DNA from: JBBDNC01 sp040877875
GTDB lineage: Bacteria; Bacteroidota; Rhodothermia; Balneolales; Balneolaceae
DNA length: 29,328 bases
Direction of reading: 5' to 3'
NCBI GenBank assembly: GCA_040877875.1
Contig: JBBDNC010000059.1
Span: forward strand, 1 to 29,328
Of this stretch, positions 17,356 to 25,392 are shown piece after piece. Below the pieces are notes generated by a model that saw only the letters and a list, made by a program, of their open reading frames with translations, had not been told where the DNA came from and did no database searches. Made by a program: the position numbers and the translations under genes. Within the stretch, counting starts at the first letter, position 1. The number at the start of each line of letters is the position of its first letter.

Positions 17356-19842
17356 ATGTTTTTAAATCGTTATTTCCAGGTATTCTTACTACTCTTGTTC
17401 ATCTTTCCGGCTACGGAAATCAACGCACAAATCATAGAAGGGGTTGTCCGGGATGCGGGCAACCGCGAACCCCTGATCGGTGCCAACATTATCCAGGCCC
17501 AAACCTCAAACGGTACTTCGACCGATGAACAGGGCTTTTTCAAACTCCAGCTCACTGAGGACGGTCCGGATCGAATTACCGTCAGTTATTTGGGATACCG
17601 TACGCGGACTCTGACCCTTGAAGACGAGGAGACGGATCAACCCCTTGAGATCCAGCTTCGCCGGCAGACGATTCAAAGCGGAGAGGTTTTTGTACAGGCT
17701 CTCAGAGTGGATGAATCCAATCCGATTGCCTACTCGAATGTGACACGGGAGGATATTGAACGTAAAAACCTGGGTCAGGATATCCCCTACCTGGTCAGTT
17801 CCACGCCTTCAGTCGTTACCACATCCGATGCAGGTGCCGGCATCGGCTATACGGGTATTCGCATCCGCGGTGTGGATCAGGCCCGGATCAATGTTACCAT
17901 CAATGGTATTCCCTTGAATGACGCCGAGTCCCATGGAGTCTGGTGGGTCAACATGCCGGACCTGGCTTCTTCAGTCGAGAATATTCAGATCCAACGCGGA
18001 GTCGGATCCTCTACTCACGGAGCGGGAGCCTTCGGGGCCACCATGAATCTCCAAACCGCCCGTATGGAGCAGGATCCCTATGGCCGGATCAATACCTCCG
18101 CAGGCTCGTTCAACACCCGTAAATACAATGTGCTTCTTGGCTCCGGGCGGGTTGGCAATGGTTGGCAATTTGAAGGAAGGCTTTCGAAGATCGAGTCGGA
18201 CGGATATATCGACCGGGCGTCATCCGACCTGAAGTCGTTCTACCTCTCGGGCTCCCGGGAGGGGGAACACAGTTTATTGAAGGCAGATGTGTTTTCAGGC
18301 CAGGAACGAACCTACCAGGCCTGGAACGGAGTCCCCGAACCGATCCTGAACAATGATCCAGGGCAGCTCGAACACTATCTTTCCCAACTATGGATTACAG
18401 GAGAGGAAGCCGACCGAATGCGCGACAACCTGGGAAACCGCCGGTTTAACGAATATACCTATGAAAATCAGGTAGATAATTATCAGCAGGATCATTACCA
18501 GTTGCATTATTCCTACCAGTTCCCGGAGGGCTGGTTATTGAATACCTCTTTTCACTACACCTATGGACGGGGGTATTATGAACAGTACAGAGAGAATGAT
18601 CCGTTGGGAACCTACAATATCGAACCGATCGAAATGGGAGGAGAAACGATTGCCCGTTCCGACCTGATCCGCCGGCGCTGGCTTGACAACCATTTTTACG
18701 GAACGGTATTCTCTGCCACATATCGTTCGGCAGACCGATGGAACCTGACAGTCGGCGGCGGGTACAACGAGTACGACGGCGATCACTTCGGGGAGGTAAT
18801 CTGGGCACGTTTTGCAGGAAACAGCGAGCATGAAGACCGCTACTACGACAACAACGGCTTCAAAACCGACTTTAACCTGTACGGGAAATTTATTTATAAC
18901 CTGACCGATGCATTGAGCTCTTACCTGGACTTGCAATATCGTTCGGTTTCCTATCGCTTTCTCGGAAAAAGTGTAGAGGAAGTGAACGGTGAACAACAGG
19001 CGGTAGATCTGGGTCAACAGGTACAGATCGATTTTTTCAACCCGAAAGCCGGGTTGGTTTACCGGCTGGACAATAACCAGCGGTTGTTTGCTTCCCTGAG
19101 TGTGGGGGGTAAAGAACCGACCCGCAGTGATTACGTGGAGTCAACGCCTGACAGCCGCCCGAAACCGGAACGGCTCTTTGACTATGAAGCAGGATATTCT
19201 GCGAAATTCGACCGTTTTTCTGCAGGTGTAAACCTTTATTACATGGATTATGAGGATCAGTTAATTCTGACCGGCGCTGTCAACGATGTAGGTGCGTACG
19301 TCCGCGAAAATGTTGCCGACAGCTACCGTGCCGGGATCGAACTTCAGGGATCCGTCCGTCTCATTCCACAACTGGCTCTGGAGGCCAATGCCACATTCAG
19401 CCGGAATAAGATCCCGGAATATACCCGCTACCTGGACAACTTTGACGAAGGGGGACAGAACACCGAAGCCTATGAAAATTCCGATATCGCGTTCTCTCCC
19501 GGATTCATCAGTAATGTTACCCTCACCTATCAAACCGGTGGACTGACAGGAGCCCTTAGCCATAAGTATGTGTCCAGGCAGTATCTTGACAATACTCAAT
19601 CCGAGAGTCGCTCCATCGATCCTTATTTTATTCAGGATCTCCGGATCGGTTATTCGTTCGATCGGATTCCCTATCTCAGTGCCTTATCCGCCACATTGCA
19701 GGTTAACAATCTGCTTGACATAAAATACGTTTCCAACGGGTACACCTTCGGCTGGATCGCAGGGGGCGAAGAGCAGTCCTTTAACTATTACTATCCCCAG
19801 GCCGGACGTAATGTCCTGATAAAGGTACAAGCCGGGTTTTAG
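17356..19842 (+). CDS. TonB-dependent outer-membrane receptor, probable thiamine transporter
   Basis: The protein has about 828 residues. The start is fixed by GGAGG five bases ahead of the ATG at 17356 and by a signal peptide (FLLLLFIFP...INAQ). The longer open frame from 17200 would translate the riboswitch. A carboxypeptidase-regulatory-like domain follows (IEGVVRDAGNREPLIGANI to VSYLGYRTRTL). Then comes the plug (RIRGVDQARINVTINGIPLN, IQIQRGVGSSTHGAGAFGA) and a 22-strand barrel ending in a C-terminal Phe, with ASLSVGGKEPTRSDY and LFDYEAGYSAKF typical of siderophore/vitamin receptors. It moves a substrate across the outer membrane with TonB-ExbBD energy. The TPP riboswitch makes thiamine or its phosphate esters the likely substrate. 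No inner-membrane thiamine permease is nearby. Confidence 0.93.
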   Translation: MFLNRYFQVFLLLLFIFPATEINAQIIEGVVRDAGNREPLIGANIIQAQTSNGTSTDEQGFFKLQLTEDGPDRITVSYLGYRTRTLTLEDEETDQPLEIQLRRQTIQSGEVFVQALRVDESNPIAYSNVTREDIERKNLGQDIPYLVSSTPSVVTTSDAGAGIGYTGIRIRGVDQARINVTINGIPLNDAESHGVWWVNMPDLASSVENIQIQRGVGSSTHGAGAFGATMNLQTARMEQDPYGRINTSAGSFNTRKYNVLLGSGRVGNGWQFEGRLSKIESDGYIDRASSDLKSFYLSGSREGEHSLLKADVFSGQERTYQAWNGVPEPILNNDPGQLEHYLSQLWITGEEADRMRDNLGNRRFNEYTYENQVDNYQQDHYQLHYSYQFPEGWLLNTSFHYTYGRGYYEQYRENDPLGTYNIEPIEMGGETIARSDLIRRRWLDNHFYGTVFSATYRSADRWNLTVGGGYNEYDGDHFGEVIWARFAGNSEHEDRYYDNNGFKTDFNLYGKFIYNLTDALSSYLDLQYRSVSYRFLGKSVEEVNGEQQAVDLGQQVQIDFFNPKAGLVYRLDNNQRLFASLSVGGKEPTRSDYVESTPDSRPKPERLFDYEAGYSAKFDRFSAGVNLYYMDYEDQLILTGAVNDVGAYVRENVADSYRAGIELQGSVRLIPQLALEANATFSRNKIPEYTRYLDNFDEGGQNTEAYENSDIAFSPGFISNVTLTYQTGGLTGALSHKYVSRQYLDNTQSESRSIDPYFIQDLRIGYSFDRIPYLSALSATLQVNNLLDIKYVSNGYTFGWIAGGEEQSFNYYYPQAGRNVLIKVQAGF

Positions 19843-19860
19843 GAAGTGGGTCAAAAGTGA

Positions 19861-19903
19861 AAAGGCAGAAGCCGCTGATTTTCATCTGCCGCGTTCTGCC
19901 TTT
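19861..19903. terminator. Bidirectional rho-independent terminator
   Basis: AAAGGCAGAA (19861-19870) and TTCTGCCTTT (19894-19903) form a perfect 10-bp stem, followed by a T-rich run on the plus strand (to 19912) and flanked by A/T-rich sequence on the other side. It lies between the convergent receptor and DUF2911 genes and can serve both. Confidence 0.75.
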
Positions 19904-19916
19904 CGCCTTTTTCCAG

Positions 19917-20468
19917 TTACGGGATAGAAATCGTAACGGGGACTTTCGTCTCCTCCCACTGGAGAACGAGATCGGCACTGTTGTTCGAGACATTCTCAAA
20001 ATAGAACATCATCTGTTCCGTAAATGGTCCCTCTTCCGGTTCTACCTGAATGCGAAGGGCATCGGCAGAGGGATCATATTCGGTTCCCCAGGAGTGAGAT
20101 GAATTGATGATCACTGTCCATTCATTAATTCCCGGAACCGTATAGAGAGAATACTCACCGGCATCAAGCGGTTCACCTTCAATGAGTACATCATCGGAAA
20201 AACTGATATAGGTCGACTCATTTGCACCGGCACGCCATACATTTCCATACGGCACAAGCTCTCCGAAAATATCACGATCCCTGACTCCCGGGCGGCCATA
20301 GGTCAAATGGACTTCTGTCGTTCCAATCGTTTGGCTCACAGCCGCATTGGGGCTGATACGGGGAGAATCTCCTCCTCTTTCCTGGGCCCATCCTGATTCT
20401 GAAAAAAGCACCAGTACAAGTCCTGCTATCAAAAATGTAGAAAATGAAAATAGGCGTTTCATAGGCAT
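19917..20468 (-). CDS. DUF2911 family secreted protein
   Basis: The protein has 183 residues and a signal peptide (core FLIAGLVLVLF, ending GWAQ). The body carries the DUF2911 pattern: RISPNAAVSQTIGTTEVHLT followed by YGRPGVRDRDIFGELVPYG, then VWRAGANESTYISFSDDV, AGEYSLYTVPG and WTVIINSSHSWGTEYDP. The family is common in Bacteroidetes and its function is unknown. A second ATG two codons in (20462) is an equally good start. It shares a terminator with the convergent receptor gene and is followed upstream by msrA on the same strand after about 120 bases. Confidence 0.9.
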   Translation of the reverse strand: MPMKRLFSFSTFLIAGLVLVLFSESGWAQERGGDSPRISPNAAVSQTIGTTEVHLTYGRPGVRDRDIFGELVPYGNVWRAGANESTYISFSDDVLIEGEPLDAGEYSLYTVPGINEWTVIINSSHSWGTEYDPSADALRIQVEPEEGPFTEQMMFYFENVSNNSADLVLQWEETKVPVTISIP

Positions 20469-20590
20469 ATCGAGTTTTATTTTAGATTTATGAGATTCAA
20501 GTTCCTATTAGCTGATGAAAATTTGATCTGTAAATTAAAAATTCCGGTTCCCGTCCCGAGTTCATAAAACAGGGCAAGACCAAAAATTCC

Positions 20591-21202
20591 TTAGGAACTG
20601 TCTTTCAAAAGATGCGGAAAATCCTTTTTGAACTTGGCAATTTTCGGAGCAATCACAACTGAACAATACCCGGCATTTGGATTATTATCATAATAATTTT
20701 GATGGTAATCTTCCGCTTTGTAGTAATTTTCAAGGGGAGAGACTTCCGTCACGATCGGATCCTCCCATAAATCCGACGCATCCGTTTTTTCTCTGGACTG
20801 TTCTGCAATCCGTTTTTGATCCTCATCATGATAAAAGATGGCAGACCGGTACTGAGTCCCTACGTCAGCCCCCTGGCGATTCAGGGTCGTCGGGTTGTGG
20901 GTATGCCAGAATACTTCAAGAAGTTCTTTAAAAGAGATGATAGATGGGTCGAAAGTAATACGGGCAACTTCGGCGTGTCCTGTGCGGCCGGTTGTTACTT
21001 CCCGGTATGAGGGGTTTTTAACATTTCCTCCGGAATATCCCGATTCTACGGATATCACTCCATTTACCCTTTGATAGATCGCTTCCACACACCAAAAACA
21101 GCCGGCTCCGAATGTCGCTTGCTGATATCCCTCCTGCTCTGCAGGTTCGTCATTTTGTGTCATCACCATAGTTATTAAGGATAATAAAATTAGTTTTACC
21201 AT
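20591..21202 (-). CDS. msrA: Peptide-methionine (S)-S-oxide reductase MsrA
   Basis: This enzyme reduces methionine-S-sulfoxide in proteins using thioredoxin. The protein has 203 residues. The active site GAGCFWC is at about 32-38, with catalytic Cys35. ESGYSGG, VTTGRTGHAE, HTHNPTTLNRQGADVGTQYR and the closing NAGYC (likely resolving Cys) complete the family pattern. The first 15 residues (VKLILLSLITMVM) are hydrophobic, so the enzyme may be exported to the periplasm rather than cytoplasmic; the signal is short and has no clear cleavage site. A GGAG lies about eight bases before the ATG. MITE copy 4 lies about 105 bases upstream. Confidence 0.96.
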   Translation of the reverse strand: MVKLILLSLITMVMTQNDEPAEQEGYQQATFGAGCFWCVEAIYQRVNGVISVESGYSGGNVKNPSYREVTTGRTGHAEVARITFDPSIISFKELLEVFWHTHNPTTLNRQGADVGTQYRSAIFYHDEDQKRIAEQSREKTDASDLWEDPIVTEVSPLENYYKAEDYHQNYYDNNPNAGYCSVVIAPKIAKFKKDFPHLLKDSS

Positions 21203-21306
21203 ACGCTTTCTCCACTAAGTTAGTGACCGTTCCTTTTGCATGATTCATAAATTATTTTTTTCAACGATTTCAACTACAACTTACCAAGTAGAACCCACAT
21301 ATTTCG

Positions 21307-21454
21307 AGAAGGCTTTAAAAGATTGCTTCACGTTCAATAAATGAGTGTTCTTTTGGACAAAATCTGCATTTTTGCGAATTCAAAATCATCACTTATAGCA
21401 AATAAACTGCGGTTTTGATCCTAACCTAAACTCGCTGGTTTTGCAAAGCTCTCT
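21307..21454 (-). mobile_element. MITE-like element, copy 4 (diverged)
   Basis: A 148-bp element from AGAAGGCTTTAAAAG to TTTTGCAAAGCTCTCT. Its reverse complement aligns with copy 3: GATCAAAACC, GCTATAAGTGAtGATTTtgAATTC, AACaCTCATTtATTGAAC and the AAAGCCTTCT end. It is the most diverged copy, and the flanking triplets (TCG and TTA) do not match, so the insertion is probably old. It is upstream of msrA. Confidence 0.65.
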
Positions 21455-21872
21455 TTAAATCATGCAATGCATACCCTTTCATGCTGTACACATCCTATCA
21501 TAATATCCTAAAGTAAACTGAAGTGAGTGTTGTACCCAATACGGCAAATTGTGAAGATTCATAGTTATAAACCCGCCAGACTTTAATATAGTGCCCTTTG
21601 CATACATTTTTTTACAACTCTGCTCCTTTCAATCCACAGGCTTCCTTATTGTAAACTATTTGAACGGTTCTACACGGATTCCCCTGCTTGCAATCTTGAT
21701 CCCAGGCTCCGTCCGGCTCGGCCGTAATTCGTATGCCGACAGATCATAGGAAAAAACGGGCTGCCGGATTGTCCGTTAGCCGGTGATTTGAATTTGTGGG
21801 GTTTCAACGATAACGGCTTCCGGCAAATAAAAAAGGAGGTTCGTAAAAAAACGAAGATTGAAACAACCGGGA
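21455..21872. other. Long intergenic region between msrA and the MFS gene
   Basis: About 420 bases without a supported gene. It holds paired segments GCCGG...CGTTA and TAACG...CCGGC near 21769-21829 and a small TTCGT/ACGAA hairpin at 21840-21855 just beyond the MFS stop. These may help end the MFS transcript. I recognise no RNA family. Confidence 0.35.
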
Positions 21873-23093
21873 TCAGGTTGCGGTGGATTGAGCAGAAAAC
21901 CGGGGATGAATCCTGAGAGAGAAAAGTCCGGCGATCAGCATGGAAGCCATACCGGCAATCAGCATATATTCAATGGGGACTTGCATGTCCAGCAGAAGGC
22001 CCACCATAAAAGGACTGATTGCAGTACTAAAGACCATGAAAGAAGAGAAAAGACTGCGAACGGTTCCGATCATCGATGAGCCGAACAATTCAGCCCAGAG
22101 AGCCGATTTGATATTTCCGCCGACTCCCATGGTAACTCCCAGCAATCCCATATAGACAAATGCCGAAAAACTGGAAGAAAAAAACACTGGAATTGCGATT
22201 CCGGCAATCATCGGAAGCATATAAAAAGGGAAAAGCGATTGAGCTGAAAAACGGTCGATTGCCGGCCCGATTCCAATCGAACCGAGGATCCTGAAGAGCG
22301 CAAACGAAATAAATGCCGTAGCGATCAACCCGGCGGTCCACCCCAGCTCCGAAGCAATACTTACCTGATACAAAAACAAACCCGTAGTCCAGAACGGAGG
22401 CAGCAAAACAGCCGGGATCAGATACCAGATACGATTATCACTAAAAATTTTAGAATAATTCTCGCGGGCGCTGTCTGTCGTTTCCTCCGAATCCGCAGGA
22501 TTGGACGTACCCGAATCATCCCGCCCGATCAACATATACACCAGTGGAATCATAATAAGCCCGACACAAATTGCAATGACGCCCCATGCCGCTCTCCAGT
22601 GGACGAGTGCAAGCAGACCGGCAATCAATACCGGAAGAATGGCTTCTCCGAGCGGATAGCCGATGCTCGACACACTGAGTGCTTTCCCCCGCTGACCGTC
22701 ATAGAACCTTGCCATGGCGGTTTGCGCGGTATGGCTGCTGAGCCCCTGCCCGGCGAGCCTTAAAAATATGATTCCGAGAAACAGAACACTGAGGTGCCAG
22801 GAGACCATCACAATCAGGCTGGCAAATAACAATCCGACGGCCACCCATAAACTATACCAGCGAAGGGGAATTCGGTCAATCCATTGGCCCAGCCAGGGTA
22901 GAGATGCCGCACTGATCAGGGTTGCAAGGGAATACATGGTTCCAAAACCTGCATTCGACAAGACAAACGCGTCCAGGAAAAACGGGACAAAGAGAGAAAT
23001 TAAAAACGTTTGGCCGAAACTGGAAAAGAAGGTCAGCGAAACACCGAATGAAAGGAGTTTGCGTTCCTGAAGTACAAATGTAAGATAACTCAT
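21873..23093 (-). CDS. MFS transporter, 12 membrane segments
   Basis: The protein has about 406 residues with twelve hydrophobic segments in two halves of six, joined by a charged cytoplasmic loop (about 195-220, rich in Asp, Glu and Ser). GQWIDRIPLRWY after the second helix matches the MFS motif-A position (GxxxDRxxR/K), and GPAIDRFS is its counterpart in the second half. SSHTAQTAMARFYDGQRGKAL resembles the monocarboxylate/oxalate-transporter-like branch of MFS. The substrate cannot be read from the sequence. I start it at the ATG at 23093, because the extra eleven residues from 23126 are polar and lack a ribosome binding site. Confidence 0.88.
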   Translation of the reverse strand: MSYLTFVLQERKLLSFGVSLTFFSSFGQTFLISLFVPFFLDAFVLSNAGFGTMYSLATLISAASLPWLGQWIDRIPLRWYSLWVAVGLLFASLIVMVSWHLSVLFLGIIFLRLAGQGLSSHTAQTAMARFYDGQRGKALSVSSIGYPLGEAILPVLIAGLLALVHWRAAWGVIAICVGLIMIPLVYMLIGRDDSGTSNPADSEETTDSARENYSKIFSDNRIWYLIPAVLLPPFWTTGLFLYQVSIASELGWTAGLIATAFISFALFRILGSIGIGPAIDRFSAQSLFPFYMLPMIAGIAIPVFFSSSFSAFVYMGLLGVTMGVGGNIKSALWAELFGSSMIGTVRSLFSSFMVFSTAISPFMVGLLLDMQVPIEYMLIAGMASMLIAGLFSLRIHPRFSAQSTAT

Positions 23094-23126
23094 ATTATAT
23101 AAACGGCTTGCCTGGCTTCCCGTCAA

Positions 23127-23545
23127 CCATCAGGCAAGTGGGGTTTTTCAATTCTTCCGTCTGTGTTTAAATAATTGATTTTAATTTTGGGGTCCTTCTC
23201 AAACGGGCCTATAAAGTTAAGCCTTTTTCCCGCAACGATAAAGAGTAATCTAATATCAGACCTATAGAAGGTATCTATGGAAGTGTGCCAACAGATCGGC
23301 GATGACCTCTGTATTATGATATGAACAGAATCAACGCCTGATATAGCCTTGCCATTACAAAAGAAATAAATGGCTTATTGCATCGACGGGATTCCGAGCA
23401 AGACGTCTGTTGAAGCCGACAGACAAAACTCACCCACCGGTCTCTCATCAGACAAGGTCAGACGACAGGAAGGAATGTGGAGCAACAAAACCCACTGCGT
23501 GAGGAAGTAACTCCGCCTTGTATGTAAAAATCAGCTTACGAACGT
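23127..23545. other. Intergenic region with possible structured RNA
   Basis: About 420 bases between the MFS and cold-shock genes without an ORF I can support. The part from about 23380 to 23520 is richer in G+C than the rest and contains GTCTGT (23406-23411) pairing with ACAGAC (23420-23425), then GTCT...AGAC a little further on. It might be a small RNA or the 3' end of the cold-shock transcript. I do not recognise a family. Confidence 0.3.
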
Positions 23546-23764
23546 TTATTCGTAATCCAGACTCTTGACTTCAATTGCACTCGGTCCTTTGGGTGTCTCT
23601 TCAACATCAAACTCGACCTTTTCGCCATCTTCGAGACCTTGGTTGTCTCCAAGATTCGGAATATTATTTCTGTGAACAAAAACATCTTCACCGCCTTCAT
23701 CCGGTTCAATAAATCCAAAACCTTTCTGCGCGTCAAAAAATTTAACTTTACCTTGTTGTGGCAT
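23546..23764 (-). CDS. Cold-shock domain protein (CspA family)
   Basis: The protein has 72 residues and is a single OB-fold cold-shock domain. It opens GKVKFFDAQKGFGFIEPDEG, containing RNP1 (KGFGFI), and continues DVFVHRNNI, containing RNP2 (DVFVH). The acidic tail is VEFDVEETPKGPSAIEV. It binds single-stranded RNA and DNA and melts mRNA structure. The gap of about 170 bases upstream, to the CNNM gene stop, is long enough for the structured leader usual in this family, although I cannot show a thermosensor. The gene stands alone. Confidence 0.96.
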   Translation of the reverse strand: MPQQGKVKFFDAQKGFGFIEPDEGGEDVFVHRNNIPNLGDNQGLEDGEKVEFDVEETPKGPSAIEVKSLDYE

Positions 23765-23937
23765 AATATAATAGTACTTATTTGAGCATCTGTTTCTCGA
23801 TAATCATTCACTGAGCAGGAATGTATTATCCATACCTTTCAGAAAAGATGATTATTTACCTGATTGCAGATAGCAATTAATAACAATAGAACTCATAATA
23901 AGGGTCTTCCGGAGGAATACCAATTTATAATGCAGAT

Positions 23938-25011
23938 TCATTCCCCGGCCTCCTTCGTATCCGGGAGCACGATCCCCAGCCGTTTTGCACGTTCTCTCCA
24001 CTTCTGACGTGCCAGTTTCTGCATATCTTCAATGGCATCGATTTCATCCACAATCTCCATCCCCAGAAGGGTCTCCACCACATCCTCCATCGTTACAATC
24101 CCTGAAAATCCCCCGTATTCATCAACCGCCACAGCAATGTGCTCTTGTTTTTTCAACAAACGCTCCATTAAGACCTTAAGAGAGACGGTGTCCGGAACAA
24201 TCAGTATATCTCTTTTGATTTCACTCAGTTTTTTATCACCCTCGTTGTTGGACAAGCCCAATAACATATCATCTTTCAGTACATAACCTTTTATATCTTC
24301 CTCATCCTGATCATATACCGGCAGCCGGGAAAAGTACAAATCGTTGTCATCAGTACTGTCCAGCGCCTTTCGAATCGTTTGATCCTGCTGGAATCGTACA
24401 ACCACAGGGCGCGGAGTCATTACATCCTTGACTCTTAAAGAGCCAAACCGGATCAGATTTTTAAAAATATTGGATTCATCCTCTTCAAAAATTCCTTCTT
24501 CCAATCCCCTGTCCGCCATAGCACTAAATTCTTCACGGCTAACAGTAGGCTGATTTTCCTCTTTGGAAAGCCCCCTGGTAATCCCCTTTGAAAGCAAGAC
24601 CAGCGGATAGGTCAGAACAATCAAAATCTTTGTGGTTCGAGCTGAAAAACCCGACAATTGTTTCCAGTAGGTTGCTCCCAGCGTCTTGGGAATAATTTCC
24701 GAAAACACGAGGATCAACAGGGTAAGTATTGCAGACGATATGCTGACGTAAGCATTTCCAAAAACCAGTTGTGCCTGGGCTCCCACTCCGGCAGCCCCTA
24801 CGGTATGGGCAATCGTATTCAGGCTTAAAATAGCTGATAAAGGCTGATCAATATCCTTCCTTAGCGATCTGAGCAGCAAGCCCGTCTTCTCTCCATTTTT
24901 CTCCAGCATGGCAACATATGAAGGAGTAACGGAAAGCAATACCGCTTCAAGTATGGAACACAAAAAGGAAACTCCAATTGCCAACAAAAGATAAAATATA
25001 AGTAAGGCCAT
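23938..25011 (-). CDS. CNNM/CorC-type membrane protein (DUF21 plus paired CBS domains)
   Basis: The protein has 357 residues. The N-terminal DUF21/CNNM domain has about four membrane segments (1-25, 55-75, 85-110, 125-145). SAILSLNTIAHTVGAAGVGA and LVFSEIIPKTLGATYW match the conserved ion-path region of CNNM proteins. A CBS pair follows (about 195-320): VKDVMTPRPVVVRF, then YFSRLPVYD, and HIAVAVDEYGGFSGIVTMED. The C-terminal transporter-associated domain of full CorC/YfjD homologues is absent, and the protein ends about 25 residues after the second CBS. Members are linked to Mg2+ or other cation transport. It is the last gene before the mobile element boundary. Confidence 0.9.
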   Translation of the reverse strand: MALLIFYLLLAIGVSFLCSILEAVLLSVTPSYVAMLEKNGEKTGLLLRSLRKDIDQPLSAILSLNTIAHTVGAAGVGAQAQLVFGNAYVSISSAILTLLILVFSEIIPKTLGATYWKQLSGFSARTTKILIVLTYPLVLLSKGITRGLSKEENQPTVSREEFSAMADRGLEEGIFEEDESNIFKNLIRFGSLRVKDVMTPRPVVVRFQQDQTIRKALDSTDDNDLYFSRLPVYDQDEEDIKGYVLKDDMLLGLSNNEGDKKLSEIKRDILIVPDTVSLKVLMERLLKKQEHIAVAVDEYGGFSGIVTMEDVVETLLGMEIVDEIDAIEDMQKLARQKWRERAKRLGIVLPDTKEAGE

Positions 25012-25155
25012 GCCTTAAGATAGAATATCAAATTGACATCTGTAAATCCCTGGAATAGAAAACATCCCTGCGGTTAGTCACTTGGACGAAAATCTCAACT
25101 TTTGGATTTCCTGGTTTTTTTTGGGGAGGGATCATTTTACCACCGAAGGAAATAG

Positions 25156-25201
25156 AAAAAACCTAAGCACCTGAACCATAAAGGTTTACAGAATACTTAG
25201 G
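25156..25201 (-). terminator. Rho-independent terminator on the minus strand with no intact gene upstream
   Basis: On the minus strand CCTAAG (25201-25196) pairs with CTTAGG (25167-25162), with an inner AACC/GGTT pair, and is followed at once by six T (25161-25156). An outer pair, CACCGAA (25141-25147) with TTCGGTG (25208-25214), extends the structure. No minus-strand CDS lies upstream, since the next gene (integrase) is on the plus strand. The terminator therefore probably belonged to the RNA whose 3' end survives at 25211-25233. Confidence 0.65.
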
Positions 25202-25210
25202 CTTTTATTC

Positions 25211-25233
25211 GGTGCCCTGGACTGGACTCTAAG
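25211..25233 (-). other. Possible attachment site: displaced tRNA 3'-end fragment
   Basis: Read on the minus strand, the stretch contains TTAGAGTCC then AGTCCAGGGCACC. This is one base away from the T-loop consensus TTCGAGTCC and is followed by the right length for a T-stem plus acceptor 3' strand. The bases before it (TTTCAAAC) do not complete a T-arm, so this is not a whole tRNA. A 3' tRNA fragment followed by its own terminator, next to a tyrosine integrase, is a common attachment-site arrangement. The tRNA identity is not determined. Confidence 0.4.
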
Positions 25234-25329
25234 TTTGAAATCCATGTCAAACAAAACCCTTCTAACCCCTTCATAAACGCTTATAATGTAATATATAGTT
25301 ACTTACTGAAATACGGCAATTACAAGATT

Positions 25330-25351
25330 TGTTTCACAGATGTTTCACAGA
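25330..25351. repeat. Tandem 11-bp direct repeat upstream of the integrase
   Basis: TGTTTCACAGA occurs twice back to back (25330-25340 and 25341-25351), 40 bases before the integrase start and about 100 bases from the possible attachment site. Short direct repeats here are candidates for integrase arm-type sites or an integrase promoter operator. Confidence 0.5.
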
Positions 25352-25368
25352 TTTAGTATTATGCAGGC

Positions 25369-25381
25369 AACTTATAACGAA
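25369..25381 (+). promoter_or_regulatory. Leader motif AACTTATAACGAA before the integrase
   Basis: This 13-base string stands 11 bases before the integrase ATG. The identical string stands 12 bases before the next gene's ATG (26668-26680), and both are followed by a similar ...CTATG. TTATAA resembles a -10 box; if so, the transcripts would be nearly leaderless. Confidence 0.45.
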
Positions 25382-25392
25382 CCCATCCTACT

